Below, piece by piece: positions 1 to 4,966 of a DNA stretch of 5,044 nucleotides (the stretch's first letter is position 1; each line of letters opens with the position of its first letter). Source of the DNA: Campylobacterota bacterium (lineage in GTDB: Bacteria > Campylobacterota > Campylobacteria > Campylobacterales > SZUA-545). Position numbers and translations under genes: made by a program. Below the pieces are notes generated by a model. That model made no database searches. It saw nothing but the letters and a program-made list of their open reading frames with translations, and had not been told where the DNA came from. Location: positions 1 to 5,044 of the forward strand of contig JAUPLZ010000034.1 of assembly GCA_030836705.1 (NCBI GenBank). Reading direction: 5' to 3'.

Positions 1-24
1 AAAGAGCGTTGGCGATTAAGAAAT

Positions 25-321
25 ATGAGCGTTTGGGTTCGTGGCTCACTTTATCTCACCTTTTGGTTTGCCGGGCTGCAAATTCTTTATCATATGTTTT
101 TAGGTTTTTTTATCTCTGATATGAAAAACATTATATATAGCAATGACCGCATCTCTTTTGTTTTTAAAGATATTGCGGAACAGGAGCAGTTTACTAGATT
201 TTTTAACGATACACTTTTAACATGGAGTATTTGGTACGGTGTTATCTTTATTATATTAGCCGCCGTTCTGGAGTTTTCTGTTAGAAAAAAGATAAAAGCG
301 ACTCTTTGCACGGAGCGTTAA
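25..321 (+). CDS. small two-helix inner-membrane protein (unknown function)
   Basis: Product not recognised. The 98-residue reading has two hydrophobic segments, about residues 9-30 and 64-84, separated by a polar loop of about 30 residues. The second is followed by a basic RKKIK stretch (87-91). The positive-inside rule predicts both ends in the cytoplasm and the loop in the periplasm. The start is uncertain: the frame stays open to the left edge, adding the basic residues KERWRLRN before Met1, and no good Shine-Dalgarno precedes the ATG at 25. The gene may therefore start outside the window. Alternatively, a different frame has a TAA at 17-19, which could end an upstream gene just before this ATG. 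The stop lies one base before the relaxase ATG, so the two are almost certainly co-transcribed. A role in mobilization or transfer is only suggested by that position. Confidence 0.7.
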   Translation: MSVWVRGSLYLTFWFAGLQILYHMFLGFFISDMKNIIYSNDRISFVFKDIAEQEQFTRFFNDTLLTWSIWYGVIFIILAAVLEFSVRKKIKATLCTER

Positions 322-322
322 A

Positions 323-2773
323 ATGATAATAAATGTAAGAGCTAGTTCTAGCATTGATTTTGGAAAATATTTGACAGATCGCGACGAAAACGCTTTTACC
401 ATTATTGAGGGAAATGCGCGGCGGATTGATTCTATTGCCGAAGCTATGCTTTTGGCTAATCCAAAAAAAAAGATATCCCACTACTCTTATGTTCTTTCGT
501 TTAAGGAAAAAAATCTTACCAAAGATGAGATAATGGATTATTATTTCCAATTCAGAGAGATGATGTTTAAAAACTATAACTCTAATGAGTTGGAGATGTT
601 AAGTGTTATCCATTGGGATGACAATAAGCCACACATTCACTGTACAGTTATAAACGGATCTCAGCTCGATGGTGAGAGAGATTTGCGACTTTATCGCGGA
701 TATGCCGATTTCCCCCGCATTGAAGCAATTCAAGAGAAAATAAACTATGACAATAATTTATCCAGCCCCTTTGACAACTATAATATTCTCTCTTTGACTA
801 AAGAGCAGAAGCGTAGAGACTGGCTTGTCAAAAAAGGAAATAACTATTTTTCCGTTTATGATGATACAGTTTTTAGAGAGATTGAAAAATCTATAAAAGA
901 GGCGAAGAGCTTTAGCGGGTTTTTGGAGTCTCTTGAAAAAAAACTTGGCAAGGTCTCTGTTTTTAATGCGAATAAATTTAATAACGGCGGGTTTGGCAAA
1001 AATACTCTTTTAAAAGAGTGCACTCTTGTTCTTGACGATAAGCTTATGGAAAGCGGCGGAAAGTTTATTTTTACCTCTAAGCTTTTTGATAAAACATGGT
1101 TTACAAAAAATCTGCCAAAAATTCAAAGCGCCCTTGAGAGGACCACGATTGAAAATATTAAGTTTGCGACTTCTAAAAAAAGTCTTGATCAATATGAAAA
1201 AATATTAAAAGAGACTACTCAAAAACATGCGGAACATCTGTTTGAGAGAAGCGTCGGCGATAAATTTGTTTCTAAAAATTTAAACTCTATTTTGGATGAT
1301 AATTTACAAGCGATAATAAATATTGATGTAAAGAAGACGACGCGAGATGTTGTTGAGGCGAGCGTAGAGCGTTATCTTGACAGCTGCAACGGCAAATTTC
1401 TTAAAAAATTTGTTGAAGAGATTCCTTTTGAATATGAGGTTAAAAAAGATTCTGTTAAATATTATAAAGAGGATAATTTTTTTGAGATATATAATGAAAG
1501 ATTGGTTAAATATTATAAAGAGGTGTTGCCGCTTCGGGAGAAGGAAAAAATTTCCTCAGGAAATTTATCCGGTTCTGAACTCTTTTCAAAAGATTATAAT
1601 GTAAGCTCTTTTAATGAAAAAGAGTTTTTGGCACTTCTGCTATTGATAAAATCAAACAAAAATAAGGCTAAGATTCGCCTTCTTCTTGAGAAGCTTTTAT
1701 ATGAAACGAAAGTTTTAAACAAAAAAGAGCTAGATGCTGTTTTGGCTAAATATGGCTTGTCGGTTTTAAGAGCCGGCATTGATGAGAAAAAAGGCGGGTA
1801 TCTTACTATTGGGAATAAATCGGGTAAAGTGAGTCTTTATAATGATTTTTTTTACTCACTAAATGCCAAAGAAAAATTTCCTCAGGAAATTATTTATAAA
1901 AATGAGAGGGATTTGGAGATTGCTAAGAGTTTGTTAAAAAACACTCTTAGCTCTTATGTTAAAAGTGTCTATTTAGATGTTGTTGATAAAGAGTCTAAAA
2001 ATTTTGTAAATTGTGTAAATGATTACAGACTTATAAATGCCCCTGAACTTGGCGATGGTTTTATTCAGAGCAACGGCTTTATTTATAGCCGTGAGCTGCT
2101 TGAATATAAGGCCCATGCAGCAAATAATTATGAGATTGTTAATGATTATAAAAACGGGGCTTTAGAGGTTAAAAAAAGTCTTAACAAGTTTCAAACGGGT
2201 AAGAATCTCGCCGACATGTATCATCTGCGCGGTGAAATTGATATCTATGTTGACGGTGAGAAGTTTGATGGAGATTTATTAAAAGGTTTTATTGCTAGAA
2301 CCAAAGAGATGGATTATAATCTCACTCTTTGGGATAGTAATAATAATTATCTCTATGGAACATCTATGATATTTGATAATAGCTCTGCTAAGAGGAGCGC
2401 GGAAGCGCAAAGGGTGGTGGCGGGTGAGACGGCAAGAAGCGTTGAAACTGAATTTAAAGATGCCCTTGGCGAAGTTGGTGGAGCGGGCGGTGTTTTGGCG
2501 ATTATCCGCTCACTTGATGCTTTAGATATGAGCAGCAAAGCAGGCGTTGCAGAGTTTAGGAGAATTATTTCAGATATGAATAAAAACGACGCGCATCTCT
2601 TTAACGCCGTTTGTACAAACATGGGGATTGAGATACTTAAATCCGGCTCTGATAAAGAGAAGGGCGACTATACTACTTTCTTATATAGAGAGAAGAAGGT
2701 AGCCGTTTATGATGGTAAGCTCGCTGAAAATGTTATTGTAAGCGGGAGTGTATCAAGAGAGGTGCTTGTATAG
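323..2773 (+). CDS. HUH-type relaxase / mobilization nuclease, long form
   Basis: Probable relaxase of 816 residues: an HUH endonuclease that nicks one strand at oriT and pilots it into the recipient. The key evidence is H97-W-D99-D-N-K-P103-H104-I-H106, which matches the HxDxxxPHxH metal site of mobilization relaxases. Y16 in KYLTD is a plausible catalytic tyrosine but cannot be proved here. The nuclease domain probably spans about residues 1-240. The remaining roughly 570 residues are Lys-rich and not recognised. They contain two similar segments (about 470-508 and 760-798; shared AV, G, L, G-D, KG-Y-T, KV, Y), suggesting a duplicated domain. GGAG at 312-315 lies 7 bases before the ATG. The gene carries two copies of the 19-bp palindrome in its coding sequence, and its TAG stop directly abuts a third. 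The exact MOB class was not assigned. Confidence 0.85.
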   Translation: MIINVRASSSIDFGKYLTDRDENAFTIIEGNARRIDSIAEAMLLANPKKKISHYSYVLSFKEKNLTKDEIMDYYFQFREMMFKNYNSNELEMLSVIHWDDNKPHIHCTVINGSQLDGERDLRLYRGYADFPRIEAIQEKINYDNNLSSPFDNYNILSLTKEQKRRDWLVKKGNNYFSVYDDTVFREIEKSIKEAKSFSGFLESLEKKLGKVSVFNANKFNNGGFGKNTLLKECTLVLDDKLMESGGKFIFTSKLFDKTWFTKNLPKIQSALERTTIENIKFATSKKSLDQYEKILKETTQKHAEHLFERSVGDKFVSKNLNSILDDNLQAIINIDVKKTTRDVVEASVERYLDSCNGKFLKKFVEEIPFEYEVKKDSVKYYKEDNFFEIYNERLVKYYKEVLPLREKEKISSGNLSGSELFSKDYNVSSFNEKEFLALLLLIKSNKNKAKIRLLLEKLLYETKVLNKKELDAVLAKYGLSVLRAGIDEKKGGYLTIGNKSGKVSLYNDFFYSLNAKEKFPQEIIYKNERDLEIAKSLLKNTLSSYVKSVYLDVVDKESKNFVNCVNDYRLINAPELGDGFIQSNGFIYSRELLEYKAHAANNYEIVNDYKNGALEVKKSLNKFQTGKNLADMYHLRGEIDIYVDGEKFDGDLLKGFIARTKEMDYNLTLWDSNNNYLYGTSMIFDNSSAKRSAEAQRVVAGETARSVETEFKDALGEVGGAGGVLAIIRSLDALDMSSKAGVAEFRRIISDMNKNDAHLFNAVCTNMGIEILKSGSDKEKGDYTTFLYREKKVAVYDGKLAENVIVSGSVSREVLV
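1454..1523 (+). repeat. 19-bp exact direct repeat inside the relaxase gene
   Basis: GTTAAATATTATAAAGAGG occurs at 1454-1472 and again at 1505-1523. The offset is 51 bases (17 codons), so both copies are read in the same frame and encode VKYYKE. The bases between and around them do not match well, so this is a short in-frame duplication or convergence and not a clean tandem array. Confidence 0.75.
1548..1566. repeat. 19-bp palindrome, copy 1 (inside relaxase)
   Basis: AAATTTCCTCAGGAAATTT is a perfect palindrome with 9-base arms around a central C. It is read by the relaxase as K-I-S-S-G-N-L. The other intragenic copy is read in a different frame, so the protein sequence does not explain the match. 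The odd-length two-fold symmetry suits a dimeric DNA-binding protein. Confidence 0.8.
1874..1892. repeat. 19-bp palindrome, copy 2 (inside relaxase)
   Basis: AAATTTCCTCAGGAAATTA differs from a perfect palindrome only at the last base. The relaxase frame reads it as K-F-P-Q-E-I-I, one register away from copy 1. The right flank (ATTTA) resembles the flank of the two intergenic copies. Confidence 0.8.
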
Positions 2774-2792
2774 AAATTTCCTGAGGAAATTT
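2774..2792. repeat. 19-bp palindrome, copy 3 (upstream of promoter 1)
   Basis: AAATTTCCTGAGGAAATTT is a perfect palindrome around a central G, starting on the base after the relaxase TAG stop. Its centre (2783) is 46 bp before the centre of the operator in the downstream promoter, and about 65 bp before the predicted transcription start. That placement suits an upstream activator or accessory-factor site. An 8-bp hairpin with a 3-base loop is possible in RNA, but no proper T-run follows, so a terminator role is weak. Confidence 0.8.
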
Positions 2793-2812
2793 ATTTACTT
2801 AGTGTTTTTCTC

Positions 2813-2841
2813 TTGACATTAATCCGACTATCGGATATACT
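2813..2841 (+). promoter_or_regulatory. sigma70-type promoter 1 (acidic protein/methylase unit)
   Basis: TTGACA (2813-2818), a 17-base spacer and TATACT (2836-2841): a perfect -35, ideal spacing, and a -10 one base from consensus. Transcription should start near 2848, leaving a leader of about 25 bases before the ATG at 2873. The spacer contains an inverted repeat, so this should be a strong promoter held by a repressor. Confidence 0.85.
2822..2836. promoter_or_regulatory. operator-like inverted repeat in promoter 1
   Basis: ATCCGACTATCGGAT has 6-base perfect arms around 3 bases, or 7-base arms with one mismatch. It lies between the -35 and -10 and shares the first base of the -10, so a bound protein would block RNA polymerase. 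The same site, fully symmetric, is in promoter 2. The likely ligand is the CI-like protein encoded at 4241-4585 (inference). Confidence 0.75.
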
Positions 2842-2857
2842 TGTGGATATTAAAACA

Positions 2858-2864
2858 AAAAGGA
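2858..2864 (+). promoter_or_regulatory. ribosome binding site fixing the start at 2873
   Basis: AAAAGGA ends 8 bases before the ATG at 2873. It lies downstream of the predicted transcription start, whereas an in-frame upstream TTG at 2813 is the promoter -35 itself. This settles the start at 2873. Confidence 0.75.
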
Positions 2865-2872
2865 TAAACAAA

Positions 2873-3133
2873 ATGGATAAACTGACTTTGATACCAAAAA
2901 TTGAGAATATTTTTGAATTTGGTTTTATGGATGATTTTACAACAGTTATTCTTGCTAAAGAAAATTATGGCATTGATATTTCAGGGCTTAACTACGAAGA
3001 TGAAGACGATTTTTATTGTTTTAGTGAGCAAAAAGTGTATTCAAATGAAGAATTATATAAAAAATTTAATATTGAAGTTTTAGACTATAGTGATGATGAA
3101 ATTAGAGCTATGGGTTATGGACATTTGATATGA
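2873..3133 (+). CDS. small acidic protein, 86 aa, partner of the DNA methylase
   Basis: No family recognised. The protein is strongly acidic: about 20 Asp/Glu against about 7 Lys/Arg, with a dense cluster (YEDEDDFY) near residues 41-48 and another (DYSDDE) near 71-76. No membrane segment or signal peptide is visible, so it is probably cytoplasmic. The ATG is set by an AAAAGGA site 8 bases upstream and by the promoter at 2813-2841. Its stop overlaps the methylase start as ATGA, so the two are translationally coupled and likely work together. An acidic protein next to a methylase on a mobile element could be a DNA-mimic antirestriction protein or a methylase accessory factor, but no motif here proves either. 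Confidence 0.8.
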   Translation: MDKLTLIPKIENIFEFGFMDDFTTVILAKENYGIDISGLNYEDEDDFYCFSEQKVYSNEELYKKFNIEVLDYSDDEIRAMGYGHLI

Positions 3134-4152
3134 ATTACATAGGTTCAAAACTCAAACTATCGTCTTGGATAAAAGAAGAAGTTGAAAAAGTAGTATCTCC
3201 AGATTTATCAGATAAGATTTTCTGTGATATTTTTGCAGGAACCGGCATAATCGGGCGAACTTTTAAGCCGCATGTCAAAAAAGTCATAAGCAATGATTTG
3301 GAAGATTACAGTTTTGTTTTAAATAAAAATTACATCGTAAACTCTACATGTATGGAAGATAAAGAGAGATATATTAAAGAGTTAGATGCGCTGCCTTTAT
3401 GCGAAAATGGCTTTATTTATCAAAATTATTGCATGGGAAGCGGAAGCGAGAGGCAATACTTTAGTGATGAAAACGGTAAAAAAATCGACACTATTAGATT
3501 GAAGATAGAAGAGTGGTACAAGAAAAAGGAGATAGGTGACAATATATATTATTTTTTACTGGCTTCACTTTTGGAGAGTGCCGATAAAGTTGCGAATACC
3601 GCTTCCGTTTATGGTGCGTATCTGAAGCATCTAAAAAAATCTGCCCAAAAGAAGTTGGTATTAGTGAGTGCGCATTTTGGGTTGAGTCAAGGTTTGCATG
3701 AGGTACATAAAGAAGACAGCAATGAGCTAATCAAAAAAATAAAAGGTGATATTTTGTATCTTGATCCACCTTACAATCAATGACAGTACGGCGCGAATTA
3801 TCATCTTTTAAATACGATAGCATTGTATGATGAGTTTGTTGCAAATGGAAAGACAGGTATGCGTGAGTATAACCGTTCCGCTTATTGCAAAAAACAAGAA
3901 GTTCATAAAAATTTTGAAGAACTCATAAAAAATGCGAACTTTAGATATATTTTCTTAAGCTACAACAATGAGGGCATTATGAGTGAAGATGATGTAAAAA
4001 ATATTATGTCAAAATATGGAAAATATGATTTGAAAACGAAAGAGTACCAAAGGTTTAAAGCCGATAAGAGTGAAAATAGAAACCATAAGGCAGATTTGAC
4101 TTATGAGTATCTGCATATATTGCAAAAGGGAAGTGCTTACTTAATTTCCTGA
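3130..4152 (+). pseudogene. D12-class (Dam-like) DNA adenine N6-methyltransferase interrupted by an in-frame TGA
   Basis: This would be a protein of about 340 residues methylating adenine N6 in DNA with S-adenosylmethionine. Motifs follow D12 order: N-terminal NYIGSK (residues 2-7, motif X), the AdoMet-binding DIFAGTG (33-39, motif I), ND (55-56), a central target-recognition region, and the catalytic DPPY (212-215, motif IV). Codon 218 (3781-3783) is TGA, and the same frame continues at once with QYGANYH and about 120 more family-like residues to TGA at 4150-4152. The family usually reads DPPYN-x-R-Q-Y here, so TGA stands at the arginine; one base change from CGA or AGA explains it. The 217-residue product keeps both catalytic motifs but lacks the C-terminal part, so it is probably inactive. 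Sequencing error or read-through (UGA followed by C) are alternatives. The final stop lies inside palindrome copy 4. Confidence 0.85.
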
Positions 4153-4160
4153 GGAAATTT
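4142..4160. repeat. 19-bp palindrome, copy 4 (upstream of promoter 2)
   Basis: TAATTTCCTGAGGAAATTT matches copy 3 except for its first base. The TGA stop of the methylase frame (4150-4152) falls at its centre. Its end is 20 bp before the -35 of promoter 2, and its centre is 46 bp before the operator centre, exactly as in copy 3. Confidence 0.8.
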
Positions 4161-4180
4161 ATTTATTTACTCTTTTCCTC

Positions 4181-4209
4181 TTGACATTAATCCGATAATC
4201 GGATATACT
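4181..4209 (+). promoter_or_regulatory. sigma70-type promoter 2 (HTH regulator unit)
   Basis: TTGACA (4181-4186), a 17-base spacer and TATACT (4204-4209) give the same geometry as promoter 1, with the expected start near 4216 and a leader of about 25 bases. It should transcribe the CI-like gene and the small genes behind it. The operator in its spacer suggests autoregulation. Confidence 0.85.
4190..4204. promoter_or_regulatory. operator-like perfect inverted repeat in promoter 2
   Basis: ATCCGATAATCGGAT is a perfect palindrome with 7-base arms around one A, in the promoter spacer. The copy in promoter 1 has one arm mismatch, so a shared repressor might bind here more tightly. Confidence 0.78.
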
Positions 4210-4240
4210 TGTGGATATTTAGTAATATTAGGGATATTTA

Positions 4241-4585
4241 ATGAATGATGCCGAGAAATTAATAGATTTATTACTCACCTACTACAATGTTACATCTGTT
4301 TCCCAGCTGGCAGATGTAATAGATATAGGTCAGCCCGCCCTCTCGAAATGGAAAAAAAATAATTCCGTGGGCGCGATTAAAAAGAAATGTCGTGAACTAG
4401 GCATATATAATGAAATTTTTGGGGATATCAATAAAGAGATAGGCGATGTTTTAGTAGAGAGCGCCGCCGACAACAATGACTCTCTTAGGCTTTATAGGGT
4501 TGCTTTAGCGACTATTGGGGATGACTTGGCTTTGCGTGAGAGCTTCGAGGCGCATATAAAAACTTGGATAAGGGAGAATGTTTAG
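4241..4585 (+). CDS. CI-like helix-turn-helix transcriptional regulator
   Basis: This is a 114-residue probable DNA-binding repressor. The first 60 residues look like the phage CI-repressor HTH domain: VSQLADVIDIG (20-30) as the first helix and turn, then QPALSKWKKNN (31-41) as the recognition helix with the typical LSxWK pattern. The rest (about 60-114) is short, acidic to neutral and probably helical, perhaps for dimerization. There is no LexA/CI-type peptidase domain, so RecA-triggered self-cleavage is not expected. AGGGA at 4230-4234 lies 6 bases before the ATG. The gene is first behind promoter 2, whose spacer holds a perfect palindrome also found in promoter 1, so autoregulation plus control of the methylase unit is the simplest reading (inferred, not shown). 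Confidence 0.8.
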   Translation: MNDAEKLIDLLLTYYNVTSVSQLADVIDIGQPALSKWKKNNSVGAIKKKCRELGIYNEIFGDINKEIGDVLVESAADNNDSLRLYRVALATIGDDLALRESFEAHIKTWIRENV

Positions 4586-4587
4586 TG

Positions 4588-4959
4588 ATGAAGATGGATT
4601 TTAAAACATTAATGTCAAAGTTATTTGGTTTTGCTGCACCGACATATTATACATGGAAAAGACAAGAGCGTCCCATAATTCACTTGATAGCTAAATATTT
4701 TTCAAGAGAAGATCTTGAAGAATTTCTTACTACCGGTGGGATTAAGCGGTTGGATGATTTAAAATTTCAGGAAGAATATAGTGGCAATAGCGATTTTGAA
4801 TTATTTAAAAAGTTTTTACAATTCTCTCATGTAGAGAAATTGGATGTTAAAAAAGAGGGAAACCAAAATAAAGATTTGGTTGATATGTTGAGAGAGAAAG
4901 ATGCAAAAATTAAAGATTTAGAAGCGAAACTGCAAAGTGTGCAGAGAGCTTTGAAGTGA
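4588..4959 (+). CDS. small HTH-like protein with YYxWK motif and C-terminal coiled coil
   Basis: This 123-residue protein belongs to no family I can name. The N-terminus (residues 4-40) has an amphipathic helix, then PTYYTWKRQERPI, which resembles the recognition helix of CI-like HTH proteins (compare ALSKWKKNN in the gene before it), so DNA binding is likely. KYFSREDLEEFLTTG (about 36-50) reads as a helical pair. The last 30 residues (KDLVDMLREKDAKIKDLEAKL) show heptad-like Leu/Ile spacing typical of a coiled coil, probably for oligomerization. ATG at 4588 is chosen; GTG at 4585, overlapping the previous TAG, is equally possible. Both use GGGAG at 4572-4576 (11 or 8 bases away). The tight junction implies co-transcription from promoter 2. 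Confidence 0.72.
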   Translation: MKMDFKTLMSKLFGFAAPTYYTWKRQERPIIHLIAKYFSREDLEEFLTTGGIKRLDDLKFQEEYSGNSDFELFKKFLQFSHVEKLDVKKEGNQNKDLVDMLREKDAKIKDLEAKLQSVQRALK

Positions 4960-4966
4960 GGGGGAG

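Larger units (their letters stand above)
2774..2853 (+). repeat. duplicated regulatory block, copy A (80 bp)
   Basis: This block aligns without gaps to 4142-4221. By eye, 72 of 80 bases match. The match covers the palindrome, the AT-rich linker, the -35, operator and -10, and the predicted start region. It then fades in the leader, although the distance to the start codon is 99 bases in both copies. The genes downstream are unrelated, so only the control region was duplicated or shared. Confidence 0.85.
4142..4221 (+). repeat. duplicated regulatory block, copy B (80 bp)
   Basis: This is the second copy of the block at 2774-2853, in the same orientation and without gaps. The two copies bracket the acidic protein/methylase unit, so recombination between them would remove that 1368-bp unit and leave one intact promoter in front of the HTH gene. 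Confidence 0.85.

Noticed and set aside
3..120. Alternate frame open from the left edge to TGA at 118-120
   Set aside because: It overlaps the membrane-protein frame for nearly 100 bases. Its downstream residues look like shadow translation; it could be a gene tail, but nothing supports it.
90..311. Antisense and alternate-frame reading frames (here, and within the relaxase at 281-550, 1010-1208, 1377-1604, 1594-1779, 2353-2622, and at 2901-3083)
   Set aside because: They lie within better-supported genes and have no recognisable domains, ribosome binding sites or promoters of their own.
1..330. oriT near the relaxase gene
   Set aside because: No inverted repeat with a nic-like site is visible upstream in the window. 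The AT-rich palindromes are multicopy and partly intragenic, which is unlike a single oriT.
2774..2800. Palindrome as an intrinsic terminator of the relaxase operon
   Set aside because: The stem is AT-rich with a 3-base loop and no solid T-run. The same sequence occurs twice inside the relaxase coding region, where termination would be harmful.
2813..2872. Upstream TTG start that would add 20 residues to the acidic protein
   Set aside because: The TTG is the -35 box of a near-consensus promoter and lies before the predicted transcription start. The ATG at 2873 has a good ribosome binding site.
3781..3783. Genetic code with TGA read as an amino acid
   Set aside because: TGA seems to act as the stop of the acidic protein, of the methylase frame itself and of the 4588 gene. 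Tryptophans in the proteins use TGG, so global reassignment is unlikely.
3823..4152. A separate 109-residue gene starting at TTG 3823
   Set aside because: It is in the same frame as the methylase and is clearly its C-terminal part. There is no ribosome binding site, and the TTG encodes a Leu in the middle of family-like sequence.
1548..4160. Four palindromes as a CRISPR array or iteron origin
   Set aside because: Spacing is irregular (326, 900 and 1368 bp), some copies are inside a coding gene, and there are no regular spacers or clustered tandem copies.
4564..4587. TTG start at 4564 for the second small protein
   Set aside because: The start would lie before the GGGAG ribosome binding site and overlap the previous gene by 22 bases. 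ATG 4588 or GTG 4585 fits far better.
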